This document shows, in pieces, positions 19,151 to 31,600 of a stretch of 64,000 nt of DNA. Each line of letters opens with the position of its first letter. Position 1 is the stretch's first letter. The DNA lies in contig NC_085923.1 in NCBI RefSeq assembly GCF_035222485.1, positions 1,798,001-1,862,000 on the forward strand. The letters are read 5' to 3'. This stretch comes from Podospora pseudoanserina (Eukaryota; Ascomycota; Sordariomycetes; Sordariales; Podosporaceae). The notes under the pieces are model-generated. The model saw only the letters and a list, made by a program, of their open reading frames with translations. It ran no database searches and was not told the origin of the DNA. The translations under genes were made by a program, and so were the position numbers.

Positions 19151-21670
19151 CTAATACCCAGCCCCCCTATAATAATTCCCCGCCGCATCATCCCCACCTC
19201 CAGCAACCTGCGCACTAGGCGGAACATAAGCCTTATACCTCCCCTCCCCTCCCCCTCCCCCAGCAGCGGCACCACCACCAGCACCAGCAGCACCCTCCCC
19301 AATCCGACTAGGTAACCCCTGCCGAGCATCAAACGCCGGCCCGCTCGGCTTCAACGGCGGAGGCGACATCGTGGTCACCGGCACCGCCGGCCTTGACGTG
19401 TACGGACTATCCGGTGCACCACCATATCCCTCACCTCCATACTGCCCACCCGCATTCGCAGCAGCAGCATAATAAGGATTGGTCTGCACTCCCCCGGGAA
19501 CAGCCGGCGGGGGAGCACCCGGAGCACTCGGAGCACTCGGCGCACTTGGGCTGGCAGCCGCATAAGGATCGTCATTGTTGTTGGCGCTATAAAACGAAGC
19601 GTATGACCCGCTCGGATTATGATGCGCCGCAACAGGCGAGTCATAAACCGATGTGGACAACTCCTGCGGCCCTCCATAACTTTGCGGACGAGGGTTACCA
19701 CCCGGGCCCCCTGTTGACGGGGACTGATAAGCCGTGTACTGCCCCTGAGGAGGAGGCGACACAGAAGTCTGGATCGGGGCCGGCTGCTGCCCGCTAGATG
19801 GCACCCTCTGTTCGTTCGGACGTTGAGGGTATCCCTGCTGCTGCTGTGGCGCTTGCTGCTGCTGAGGAGGTTGTGGTGGTGCCTGTTGCTGAGGCGCCTG
19901 TGGTGGTGCTTGATTTGGCTGGGATGGAATCTCCGCACCCGCGAAATACACCGGTGCAGGAGTTCCCGTCTGAGGAGGACGCTGGAAGTTGGGAGAAGGT
20001 GAGGATGGTGGATATTGAGATGATTCTACTCGTATATACAAATCAGCTGTTGCTCAGTTCTAGTTTCGCGATCCCTCCTAAGCGCCAAACTCGGCCAATG
20101 CCGTACCTTGTTGAGCAGGGGCAGGAGTGTAGAATCTCTGCGGGTCTTGAGGACCAGATGGACCAGGAGCGTAGCCCTGGCCGGCAGGAGGATACCCTCC
20201 AGGAATCTGTGGGCGCATCGCGTATTGGTGATACGTGGGACCAGGAGGGTGAGACATGGACGACTCAAGCAGAGCCTCATAGTCTCTCCTAGCCTTGATG
20301 AACTTTTCATTCAGCTGCGTAAAGTCATCTGCACACCCAGTTAGCCAATCCCCATTCGAAAACCCTCCTGGAATGCCATACCTTTCTTCTGAGAGTACTT
20401 CTCAATCAGCTTGATAAGCTTAGGCCGAATGGCCAACGTCTGGTGATAGAGCTTCTGTGTCGCAAAGTCAGCCTCCCACTCTCCACCCTCCAAAATCCAG
20501 CCCAACATACCGATATCTCCTCGTTATCCTCCTCCCTCGGCCCAGTATTGCTCGCACTCAACAACGTCAACAACTTCTCCACATTCTTGATCTCAGCAAA
20601 CACCTCCGCCTCCATCTGCGCCTCCCTCTGCAGCTCATCCGGCGTGGGATCGGTCAACTTCTCCACATAATTCAAGGGAAAAATGCCCGTTTTCCCCTTC
20701 AATGAACCCCTCCACCAATCCTTATACACACTCTCCAACACGGCAATCACATCCCCCTTCTTGAACTCCAACTCCCCCGGCTCCGACGGCAAGAAATCGT
20801 ACAAAGCCCTCACCCTCGACACCGTCGCCGCCGTAGTTCCAGAAGCAACCGGCTGGATCGGCGCTGCCGCCTCCTCCTGCTGCTGCTGCTGCTGCCCCTG
20901 CTGTTGTTGTTGCTGACCCGCACCGGCACTCCCACTGGGGCCAGCAGCAGCCGAACTACCCCCACCAACTCCCTTCCCCTTCTTCCTCTCCTCCTCCTGC
21001 AAGCTCAGCTTGAGCGCCATCTGCAACTCCTCCTCCTCCTTCTGCCTATCCACCTCAGTCAAGCTATTCTTCTGCGGCGCGCTAGGAGGGTGCAGCGTGG
21101 GGTTGCTCTGCTTCAGGCGATAGTAAGCATCGTACATGATCCCCAGATCCGGATCAGACTTGAACATGTCGCTCCAGTCCTTCATCCTCTCCAGAATCTT
21201 CGCCTTGACTTGATTGTGCGTGTTCCGGTCGTTGGCCAGTTTGAGAAGGGCATCGGTAAACGCGCGGGAGGAGAGCTCGCGGTGCATGTTCTTTCCACAA
21301 TTTTGGGAGAGGGCGTTTGCGACCTGCACAGGTAAATCATTACTTGTTAGCAAAGGGGCCAAGTGTGTGTGTATGTGCGAGTAACAAAAGCAAAATGATA
21401 ACCCACCTCAAGAGTATACAACTGCACATTCGCATTCCGATGAGCCAGCCTCTTAATCATGCTCTGCACCGCATCCTTGCTCCCATTAGCATCGCTCGCT
21501 ACCCGGTCGCAAACCTCCATGATGGCTCCCCAGTCCTCGGAAGTAAGATTCTCATCCGTGGCCTTGTCTATTGTTCACTTGGTCAGCATCCCATTTCATC
21601 AATCATGGACAGAAAAGAAAGACATACTAATGGCCTCATCATACGGCCCGGCCGCCGCCGCTCGGAACAT
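19151..21670 (-). CDS. HSE1: Hse1, ESCRT-0 subunit (VHS-UIM-SH3)
   Basis: Six exons read from ATG 21670: 21628-21670, 21407-21567, 20511-21323, 20382-20454, 20107-20328 and 19151-20025; total 2,187 nt, 728 residues. Introns are 60, 83, 56, 53 and 81 nt with GT...AG. A VHS domain covers about residues 8-140 (ATDENLTSEDW, SMIKRLAHRN, LYTLEVANALSQNCGK). A ubiquitin-interacting motif is at 164-181 (EEEELQMALKLSLQEEE). A poly-Gln/Ala linker (CAG/CAA repeat) precedes an SH3 domain at about 237-292 (ALYDFLPSEPGELEFKKGD, WWRG, GIFPLNYVE). Next come a helical region (LYHQTLAIRPKLIKLIEKY) that should bind Vps27, and a long Gln/Pro/Gly-rich tail. With Vps27 it sorts ubiquitinated membrane cargo at endosomes. 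The tail is longer than in yeast Hse1 but usual for filamentous fungi. Confidence 0.95.
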
Positions 21671-22907
21671 GCTGGGCGAATGTGTTGCTAAGCTTGCTAT
21701 CCCTGGCAGAAAAGGCCGATGCGACTCGATCAAAAAGAAAACTCTTGTGCTATCCCAACCCTTCGGCAGAGAAGATGCGCGGTTTTTTGTCTAGGGTTGG
21801 CGGTTTCGGCGTTGCTGGTAGGTGGTGGTGAAAGGTTCCGGAAAGGAAGCTCTGACGTCGGCGTTCGATTGCTTGCTCCAGGTACGGGGACGGATAAGCT
21901 CCCCCGCTTCCCGCCCGTCAGTTCGTCGCTGTTCTTTCTGTCTGGTCTTTTGGCTCGTCTCGCCAGGAACTGGATAGTATTGCTTTTTGCTGGAAAGACT
22001 GATATCTCAAACGGAGGATATCCTCTCTAGGTGCGGTGTATTAATTGCACAAGGTTGGTATCGATGATGATCAAAGGTCAAGGTTCAAGGTCAAGTGGGC
22101 AGTGCGCATGTGCCGCGTGGTTGGTCAGGCCTCCCACCAAGAGCATGGTATGGTTACGTAAATACTGCCGCGCACTGCACGCTTACCAGCAGCATCACAT
22201 GTAAGATACAGTAAAAGCCGTAACAACAGCCGCCGCTTCAACTTGCCGCCCCCCCATTGCGTATGCAGCTTGCGCAGCCACGAAAAGAAAACTCCATCCT
22301 GGCCGACAGCTCTTGGACATGTCAAGCTAGCACATGGCAGATTTCCTCTCGAGGTGTCTTGGCCAAAAGCCAGACACCTACCATTCTCTATCACTCATAC
22401 ATAATCAAGGAAGCAACAATATCAGATCAGATGAACCATGAGGAACAACGTAAAATTGGGAGCTATGTCCACACACATACACACACACCCTCCCCCACCA
22501 GATCATATACAATACAATAATAGAAATATATGGTGTATACAAATGCCATTTGTAAATACACCTCATGCTGATGCTCCATGCATCCTCCATCTCTATCGCT
22601 TCCAAACATCCATGTGCTCGCTCCGATGCTATGCCGTTCCTCTTCTTGCTGTCTGTTTGGTTTTCACAATCTCTTTGCCACCCACCCATCCCAACCTCAC
22701 CAATCCCCTATATCCCTAACATCTCATTCTTTCTGGAAACATAACTCAAAACAAACCAAACCCCCATGTTAAAAAGCAATCGCTCGCTGTTGTTCCTGTC
22801 CTGATCGTCCCCCTAGTCCCCCATAACATACAATCCACTTTGCAACGCCAGAGAAACAAAAAGGTAGCCCACAGTTGACATGACCAATCAAACAACCCAA
22901 GAAAAGA
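21671..22907. other. HSE1 promoter and ATG13 3' flank
   Basis: The right part should include the ATG13 3' untranslated region, and the left part the HSE1 promoter; both genes read leftwards. An (AC)n tract lies at about 22472-22488. No gene is supported. Confidence 0.55.
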
Positions 22908-25713
22908 TCATGACCATCCTTTCCTCAAAACTCCTCGCAACCCCGGTTCCCGTTCATTACTTCCGTCCTCTAGGCTCCTCCTCCCAGGTCCCAATTCACT
23001 CAGTTCAAAGAGCAACGGCTCTTCCGTCGGACCATCCACACTGGTGCCCAGCCTCGCCGATGAAAATGAGTTTGGCCTATTCGTCCTGACGGGATATCGC
23101 ACGCCCCGACCACCGAAAGGACTGGCGATAGCCGCCGGCGGCACATCTCCTAGACTCTCACTCCCATCCTTGTTTCCCGCGCTACTGCCTTCTGCCGCAG
23201 TAGAACTCTGCCCGCCTGCACCTCCCTGATAGGCAAGCAGCGTGCTCAATGTCGGTACATCCTTGTCTGCACCCGCCTCAACACTGGCGCTGCGCTGGCC
23301 AGGATACGAATCCACATCAGCCGCCAGCGAACGGTGCTGCTGCACCACCGAGCTAGATCGCCGGTTCGGGTTGCCCACATGGTACAACCTGGGCGATAGC
23401 GGAATGTCAATAGCACCCGTGCCTCGCCCGCCCTCCTGCGCGACAGGAGTCTCCATATCTTCGGCTTCGTCTTCCTCGGCAACAGTGACACCAGAACTCC
23501 TACCAGCACGGCGGGTCACCTGCCCCGGAGCTTGATAATCAATAATAGAATTCTCACTCAGCCGAGACGGAATCGCTGGCGTGTGAGGGGTGTGTGGCGA
23601 GAGTGGCTTGCCAGGAGAGGTAGACGTCGACATGGAAGCCGGGTTTGCCATGCTGGGCACGTTGCCGAGTTGGCGGCTTGACGTGCTGGAAGAACGCTGC
23701 AGATGCATCGACGACGCCATCGAGTCTGTCAGGACATTGTTCGTTTCCCGCATCATCTGATACTTGGACAGCTGGTTGGCCGTCCTCTTGGAGGCCGAGG
23801 ACTCGCCCTTGCTGTTGACCTCAAAGCTTTTGAGCGTCTTGTGGCTGTCCAGGGCCTTGAGAAATTCCGAGATGTTATCGTCATCAGTCACAAAAGAACC
23901 CGAGCTGGCGATACCTCCGGCTTCGGTCAGAAGGCCCGATCCAGGTTGAGCGGATGATGACAAGCTCTGCTTCCCGCTGCTGGCCTGATCGTCATCGCCC
24001 CTGCTCTGCCCGCCAAATGAAAGGCGCCCTCGTCGGTGAGTAAAGCTGCTGCTGTACCGGTTCCCAGGCTTGGGCGATCCCGACACCACAGGTACATCCT
24101 GTGGAGGTACAGAGGGACCCCGCAATGATGCAGCCATTCCGGCTGTCAGCGATGATCGATTGCCAGACCGACTAAACTGGCTGAGTCCTGACGGGCGCGA
24201 TAGTGATTGCGGGGACGGTGGCACGTCTGCATCCGCAAGTCTGGGAGAGCCTGAAACTGAGCCAGCTTTGAACGGCTGGAAAGAAACGGATGGCCTCCGA
24301 GAGCTTTCCTCCCCAGTTCTCAACGGAGGTCGGGTCAGAGCGCCACGGATAGGTAACGAATGTGGCGCACTTGGCCGCTCCACGCTGGCTGAAGTAGACT
24401 CTGATGGGGAGCTCGTGTCGGATCCAATAGGGCGGACCTGTCTCAGTGCAGTGATGGGGCTTGTTCCCAGCGCCCCTTCGCCATGGAAGGTGGACAGACT
24501 GCCATACGTCTGCTGGGGACCCGGCGTTTCACGACCGAGCCTGTGAGCTGGGAGCGAGCCCGGCTCGGCATACGAGTCCGATCTTCCATGCCTGCGTGAC
24601 CGGTGCTGAATGGTTGGCCTAAAGAAGTTCTCCTCCACCATGAAGCGCGAGCTCAGCAACGATTCTGAAGCGTCTACCCGAAAGTTGCAATCGTTTCGAT
24701 AAGTGACCGAGGCGGAAAATCGGCCCACGGGGATGTCAAGATCTCCAAAATCATATGTGGTCACCGCCTCCCTCCCATCTCCCTCGTGGAGTGGCTGTCG
24801 TAATGGGTCATATGTGGTGAGATACTCGGGCTCTGCAGTCGACACCCGACACTTGACTTGCAGTGCCGGATGGACTCCCTTGGCGAGCGCTTGTTGCGAG
24901 TACTTCCAGCAGGGCGTGACGCGTGTTGCCATAAAAAGTGTGCGAAAGAACATGATGGCCCTCTTGTATAATGTCGGTAATGTTGGGGCAAAATCGCCAA
25001 GGCCGTTTGTTGATAAATCTTTGAGCTCGATCGCCCACCGCTCCAGGACGACCTCGGTATTCTGCGCTCGCGGTCGTCGGCTTCCAAATCCATCGTCACT
25101 TGTTTCTGAAGGATTCAGGGCTTCCAAAACATCCCACCTCTTTCCGTTGTCGTCGATGAGCACCAGGCTCTGGCTGCTATTTAAGCTGGAGGCATCGATG
25201 TACGTCTCGATGACTAGGGGCGGCGGAGGGCTCTCGAACGAGCCGGACGTCTTGTATACCCGAAGTTCATGCCGAAAATCGTCGGTATCGTCGGTGTCTA
25301 TAGAAAACTGGTTGCTGTCAGCGGGAGTATATCACATGCAAAACAACCTGTCCGGCCGTAACTTACCCATTTGTTCACCACCTTGGTCCCATCGGCGTTC
25401 CGGCGGGAAGTCGGCCCAAGGCTCACGCGAGACCCTAGAATGAGCACAGCGGCTTTGAGGTAGAAGTTCTGTCATGATATCAGCCTTGTCCTGTCCTCCC
25501 CTTTCCACACCCACGTACCTGGATGATCTGGTCCAGCTTCTTGATGGTCTCCCGGGGGGTATCGGCGCCAGAAGATGCCGGAGGACTGCCCGGGGCTGCG
25601 GCGTCCGAGCCGGTGCGGATGCGGTCCCTCGGGTTGTTGGTACGTGTGGGGTTTGTCTGGGGAGAAGATGCGGGGGAGGACACCCGGGGCGGGTGACGGG
25701 ATTGTTGATGCAT
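22908..25713 (-). CDS. ATG13: Atg13, autophagy initiation scaffold
   Basis: Three exons, 25519-25713, 25367-25468 and 22908-25307, with introns of 50 and 59 nt, give 2,697 nt and 898 residues ending in TGA. The ATG at 25713 starts MHQQSRHPPRVSS. A HORMA domain spans about residues 53-295: KKLDQIIQNFYLKAAVLIL crosses the first intron, then VVNKWFSIDTDD crosses the second, followed by LVLIDDNGKRWDVLEAL, IVLERWAIEL-like and SFRVDASESLLSSRFMVEENFF-like segments. The rest is disordered and Ser/Pro-rich, where Atg13 normally carries TORC1/PKA phosphosites and the Atg1- and Atg17-binding motifs. Atg13 activates the Atg1 kinase at the phagophore assembly site on starvation. It lies 1.2 kb upstream of HSE1 in the same direction, so both have separate promoters. 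Confidence 0.93.
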
Positions 25714-26080
25714 TGCTGCGGCTAAGAATGGAGGTTGGGGTCGGGACAATGGACTTTACATCGGTACGGGGATATTGTGTAGTAGGTAGGTAGGTAGGTA
25801 GGTTGTTGATGTGTTGTAATGTTGCAGGATGGCTATCGAGAAAAAGTCAAGGTCAAGCAAGTGGTGCCGAGTGTTGTTTGTCAAGAAGTTCGGATCGAGA
25901 CAGATGTGGAGGTGGATAATGGATGGTGGATGGGTGGATGTTTAGGTGGGAGGGTTCCAGCGGGTGTTTGCATCCATCGTTTGAGGCGGCGAGATAGGTC
26001 AGGATGGGAAGTTTGAGAAAGAGGGGATGATGGCCCAAGGCGGATTTCAGGGGGAGGGGAAAAGGAGGATGCTGGTTGGC

Positions 26081-26110
26081 GGTGACGGTGACGGTGACGG
26101 CGACGGCGAC
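26081..26110 (+). repeat. Hexamer array GGTGAC/GGCGAC
   Basis: Three copies of GGTGAC are followed by two of GGCGAC, about 370 bp upstream of the ATG13 start codon. Confidence 0.75.
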
Positions 26111-27716
26111 AAAGTGATAAGTGGTCAAGTCCCAGTCCCAAGGCAGACGGCCGGCTGAGGCTCTAGGGCTCCCCCAGTGTGGTTCCACGTAGTAGGCAAC
26201 GGGAGCGTGCAGCTGCAACGAGAGAGGCACGAAACTGTCTGTCTTTTTTTACAGAGAATGTCGTGCGCTCTTCTTCCGATAACGACAGTCACCTCAGTCA
26301 CCTCAAAGTCATAAACAGACGGCGATGTCGGAAGAGAACCCACGGTTAACACGGTCGATGCGCCAGGCGATCGAGATAAGGATTGACTCCCTCACTTGTT
26401 CCTGGCTGCATCGACTAACGTAAGCAGGCACCTCGTGGTCAAGGAACAAGGGTTCTTTGGCAGGAAGCTTAGCCCAAAACGGGCGCTACAACAGACTGGC
26501 AGTCGTCTGTCAAGTGCCAGCATAACGGGGAGCTTACAGCTGGCAGTTTTGGTCTACCACCACCACTATCTTTCAGTCATCAGTCCATCATCGGCTTTCT
26601 TTTCGGAGAGAACTCAACAAAAAGAGACAAGTGCCGCCCCCCCTTCCCCGTGACCGTTGAAACTGGTGTGCTGGTATGTACATAGTGCAAGCCTCTCTTT
26701 CGTCATCACATCACGCAAAACCGCCAAGCACGACCAAGACGAGCGATGATGCAATGTAACTGGGTTGATTTCCTTATCTCGTATCATCGCTCATCGGCAG
26801 GCAAATGCACCTCGCTGCCAGCCTCCCGCTCACCACCTGCCTAGAGCTAATTCTCTTGTTTTGACTTTAAAAACATTGAGATGCCTAGATCCTTTGCATA
26901 TATTTTCTGCAGTCTTGGTCCTGAGCCGTTCTCCGCTGACAGATAAATATCGATGGCTGGGAACTCATTCACAAGAAGCTTCAGTCACCACTGGTTCTCT
27001 CCACAGTCCAACGTGTGGCATTTAAGTCTAGGTATCAGCCTCCAACGGCTTGCAGTCTTACGGTCTAAGAAGTTGCCTGGTCACCAGTAACCTGTTGCCT
27101 CCTCTCATTCCGAACTCACCAATGACCACACAACAAGTTGAGCCTCTACCAGTCTTATCACGATATCTCTTCTCTGTGCTCTCTTTTCTCCAGGCATACA
27201 ACAAAAACTCTCAGACCTCGAAACCCCAAAAGCATCCCCACCGGATTACCCCTTTCAGCCTCCGTATGGTGTGCCTGTGTCAGTCTCTGGATCAACCTCG
27301 CACTGCATTGGACACAAGACACACCTGCCTCCCCGAACCACTGGTCAATGGACTCAACCAAGCCTTTCCACACCACAATGTTAATTACTTCCCATGTCAC
27401 ACGTCACTCTTCTCTTGTCATACAGAACATAGAGAACCACCCATCGGCGATAAGGGAGATGAACCAGGCCTTACTTAGCCACTCACACTTCCCAAACAAC
27501 TTGCACTTTTTACCCTCGGCAAAGATAGCCCACACCCAGCAAATAGGACCTCAATCCGATCTGAGGCTGTCCGTCCTGCATACCTCGTGCTTAGTTGTCC
27601 GTACATACATACACGCAAACACACACACAGCAACCCATCACATGCCAGCCTTCTCTCATGCAAAACAACAAAGATATGCAATGCACCACAACGTGGGATT
27701 GTCCAAACCCTGAGTG

Positions 27717-27734
27717 GCAATTGACCAACAATTG
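27717..27734. promoter_or_regulatory. 18-bp duplicated element, copy 1
   Basis: GCAATTGACCAACAATTG is repeated exactly at 27949-27966. Two CAATTG half-sites (each palindromic) flank ACCAA. It could be a dimeric transcription-factor site; this is inference only. Confidence 0.4.
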
Positions 27735-27948
27735 GCATTCGGGAGAACCAGCCTAGGTAGACATTGGACAAATCAACCTTGCAGACCTAGCGTTTGGTAG
27801 CTAAGCCTCATATACAGGTAAGGTAAGGAAGATGGTCTCGGACAGCAAGAGTATATGCATAGGTAGGTATGTGTTCGGACGTGCGTGGTATAATGCTAGA
27901 TTTTCCACTGAAGTCAAGTCTCAAAAGCAAACCATGTTACACTACCGC

Positions 27949-27966
27949 GCAATTGACCAACAATTG
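27949..27966. promoter_or_regulatory. 18-bp duplicated element, copy 2
   Basis: This is the exact second copy of the 27717-27734 element, 232 bp away in the same orientation, while the surrounding bases are not alike. Confidence 0.4.
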
Positions 27967-28681
27967 CATACCCACGGTGCCTATCTCAGAGAGGACAAGT
28001 CACCCAACATCCACAGAGTGCAAGTGTAGATAAGATGTCCTCAAAGACGGCGCAACTCTCCATCGCCAATGAACACCGTGACCACCTAGGTACCTAGCCA
28101 TACATCGACGGCCGACCAACTGAAAGGCCATTGAAACCACGATAGGTAGGTATCAAACGGATCTCTCAACCAGGTCAGATCTCGCGACCAATTATTTGCT
28201 GACTTGCTCACCATGTGGAAATGTATAACTCATATGTGTGTATGTGCTGCATAGGTATCTATCCATAGTATGTACGTACCAACGTGGCCACCCATCAATC
28301 TGCCACATACCTCTCTTCCCCAAACCAAGATATATATATATATACAAGCGAAAAATGCAGCCAGAGCAGAGTAATCAAACCATGCACAAATATTCAAGTC
28401 CTTGTTGCCACGCTCCCAAAACTCCATTTATGCGTTGCTGTTGTGCATTCAGAATCAAACACTCAACTCGTGACACCCCTCAGCTCCCCTCACCAACAGC
28501 TACAGCAGCCGCCGGCCCTGACGCACCCGACTGCTCCCTCCTCCCGCCTCTCCCCCTCCCCTCCCTCTATTCTCCCTCGACGGGCCAGCACCACCACCCC
28601 TTTTCTCCCCCTTTCCACCTTCACCCCCCACCACCACCACCTCTCTTCCCTCTCCCTCCTCCTCCCCCCCTAGCATTCCCC

Positions 28682-31600
28682 TCACCAACCCCCTAGCTTT
28701 ATCCCCCTCTCACCCTCACCACCACCACCCCCACCTCTCCTCCCCCCCCGTCCCCTCTTATTACCACCCTCCTTTTTACTCCCTCCCCCCCCAACACCAC
28801 CCAACCTCCTCCCCTCCTCCTCCCTCATCCTCTTCTCCTCCGCATCCCACCACTCCTGAAACGCCTGCTCCTGCTGAATCTCCTCCAAGCTCCTCTTCGC
28901 CGCCGCCTCCTTCACGCTCTCTTTGACTCTAATCTCTTGCTGCATGATATCCTCCATCGTGAAGCCCGCCATCAAGTCCCTCTCCAGCTTGTGCGCAGGC
29001 ACAATGTAATTTTTCGAGTGCGGCACCAGGGGCTCTTCCTTCTTTGCAGGAACAGCAGGAGGTTTGGAAGCGCTGGATGAAGGAGTAGAACGCTGACCCG
29101 CAAACCTCGTGTCGGGGGAGGCGTTCCTTATTGTCTGTACCGGTTTGACGGCGGGAGGGAGGAGTTGTGGTGATGGCTGAACAGGAGGTTTAGGTCCACC
29201 CCGGCCTTTGATAGTAGCCAGCTTCCACGGTGCCGCGGACGCGGACTCATCTTTGGCTCGTTCCCACGCATTCTTCGACTGCTGCTCCGCCTTCGATGCC
29301 GCCATCGCCAACTGAGCGTCCTTCTCCGCCTGCTGCTGCCTCTTCTTCTCCTTCTGGCTCATCTTTCCTTGAGCAGGCCGTGGGGCACCCCCCTCCTTCA
29401 CCTTCTGCGCCGCCAACCCCGCCGACAGCGCCGACTTGGGGCTCTCCGACTGGATGATGCCCCTCAGGTCAAGCTTCTCCGTCAACACAGCAGCCGCACC
29501 ACCCCACGGAGTCCCCGTCTTGACTGGAGTAGTACCACCTACATCCACGGGACGGGTAGCAGCAAGTGTAGGTTTTGCAGCACTAGGCGCGGAATACGGG
29601 CTGACCGGAGGCGACGACTGCTCAAGGCTCATCCAGACTTTCTTCCCCTTCCCCTTCACCGAGCTCCCCAGCGGTGCGATCTTGTCCTCCGCGGGTACTT
29701 CACCAGTCTTTCGGGGTCGCAGGGAAGGACTGTTGATAGGCGAGGAATCATCCTCCTCCTCCCCCTCCATGTCAAACATCATATCCCCCTGCTCCACCTT
29801 CGCCTTCAAATCCGGACTAAAAGGCTCATTCCTCCCCTTCCTGACCCTATCAGGCGTAGGCGTGAACAAACTCCCCTCCTCCAGACTCCCAAACTTGGTC
29901 CTCCCACTCACAACACCCATCTTCCTCTCCTCCTCCTTCTGCACCTTGAACCCCATCTCCCTAACCCTAACCTGCCTCTCCTCAAGTACATCCTCCGCCA
30001 ACTCCGCATCATCCAACTGACTGCTCAGCTGCGCCCGATAACTCGCCAGATAAGGATAATGCGCCAGCTGGTTATCCCTCACCACAGCATCCAGCTCCAG
30101 CAACAAGTCCTCATCCAGCTCGTCAAGCAAGTGATTCTCCAGCATCGTCTCCAGCTGAAGACAAATATACTCCAACCCCGCGTCCTTGAACTCGGTAACC
30201 GAACACGGCCCAATCGCATTGAGAAAATGCGCAATATTCCGAATATTCGCAAACCGTCCCATGACCTTCTGGCATATCTGCGCCAGTCGGTCCAGCATCA
30301 AATAGTTCGCAGTCGACATGACCTCCATGACCAGATCCAAAAAGTCATCAAACGTGTCGCAAACCGCCGAGTCAAACAGCTCATCCCCCGCATCTGCGTA
30401 AAGATACTGCAACACATACCCAAACGCCGTAGAGTCCATGTGCTTCATATCAAGCCTGATAATCCTCTCCTCCTGTTGCCTACGACCAGCAAGCCACGCC
30501 CCCCCGGACCGCCCAAAGAACAAGCCCTCAAACCACGGACACCGCCTGCACAAAAACCTGCTGTGAACAGCCACCTCCGTCCCATCAAGCTCGAGCAGCG
30601 CATCCCCATCCTCAAAAAACCGCCTCCTGTCCCCCTTGAGCGCAGCCCGAAAGTCCTCATCCATGCACCTCTCCGGTTCCACCTGCAGCCTCGCCGCAGC
30701 CTCAAGGTTGTGCATTTCGAGTCGCGCGGCCAGTCTCATGACCTCCAACCGCACCTGGCGGTACCGGTACGCCAGCGCAGGAGCATGCCGCGTATAGTTC
30801 CACACCGGAACCACCCGGTCCCGGTAGGCAAAAAGCACGAGGTTCAACAGCGTGAGCAGGTCCAAGCCCTGGAGGCAAACGACCGTTTTGCTGCCGTCGT
30901 CGTCGTCCTTGTGAACGGTGAACAACTCATGTGCGTAGCTGCCCGTCCCCCGAAACTCTGACAACGCTCGTCGGAGTACCGAGCTGCGCGCAGAGAGTAA
31001 CCAGCTGTGCACAGGAATCTTGAGCTCAGGGGCGGACGACACGCAAACGACCGTGTCCAATGGTTCGTTTCGGCATCCCCACATGGCCAGGTGCTGAGCC
31101 AAGTCTCTCTCCAGATCCGGGGACCTCAAGATTTCATAAGCGATATCCCCAAGTCGTGCCTCAAGATCAGGGTTCTCCCAAAACTTCCGGCTTTCTTGCG
31201 TGGATTCCCCATCCTCAGAAGCCTCAAACCCCTCCAGACAGTTCAACGGCGCCACATCATCCCACAGAGTCTGCTCATCCACCGCCAGCTGCTGCTTCAT
31301 CACCTCCGAGTCCTCCCGGATAGCAGCAAAAGCCCCATACGCGGAGGCCCGAACAGTAGCAACCTTGGTGATATAAGGGACGCGCTGGAACTTGAAATTC
31401 CTCTTCGATTCCGAAATGTTGTTGGCGGAAGAAGCGCCCTTGCCTTTTACACGCTTGATCCTTCGCCACACAGCTCCAGACTTGGTGCTGAGAATCACCG
31501 AACCATTTTCCCCGACACCAACCGAACAGACCCCGTCTTTACTGGCATTCCAGATCCGTTGAGGTGCCGTCACGGCGCCCTTGAGTTTGGACGGGTTCGT

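Larger units (their letters stand above)
25714..28681. other. Long intergenic region upstream of ATG13
   Basis: Nearly 3 kb lies between the ATG13 start and the 3' end of the BTB gene. It has a (TAGG)n tract near 25784-25803, a GGTGAC/GGCGAC hexamer array at 26081-26110, the duplicated 18-bp element (27717 and 27949), and several CCTAGGTA-type palindromes at 27750-28160. Short open frames have neither family similarity nor splice structure that I can support. The region is long enough to hide a non-coding transcript. Confidence 0.5.

Noticed and set aside
24703-25443. Open frame on the plus strand opposite ATG13
   Set aside because: It overlaps the conserved HORMA coding region and two well-supported introns, and has no known similarity.
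27050-27713. Overlapping plus-strand frames upstream of ATG13
   Set aside because: His/Thr/Ser-rich composition typical of random CA-rich DNA; no conserved motif.
29369-30961. Long open frame on the plus strand opposite the BTB gene
   Set aside because: It is the antisense shadow of a GC-rich conserved coding exon, with Arg/Leu/Pro-rich composition and no domain.
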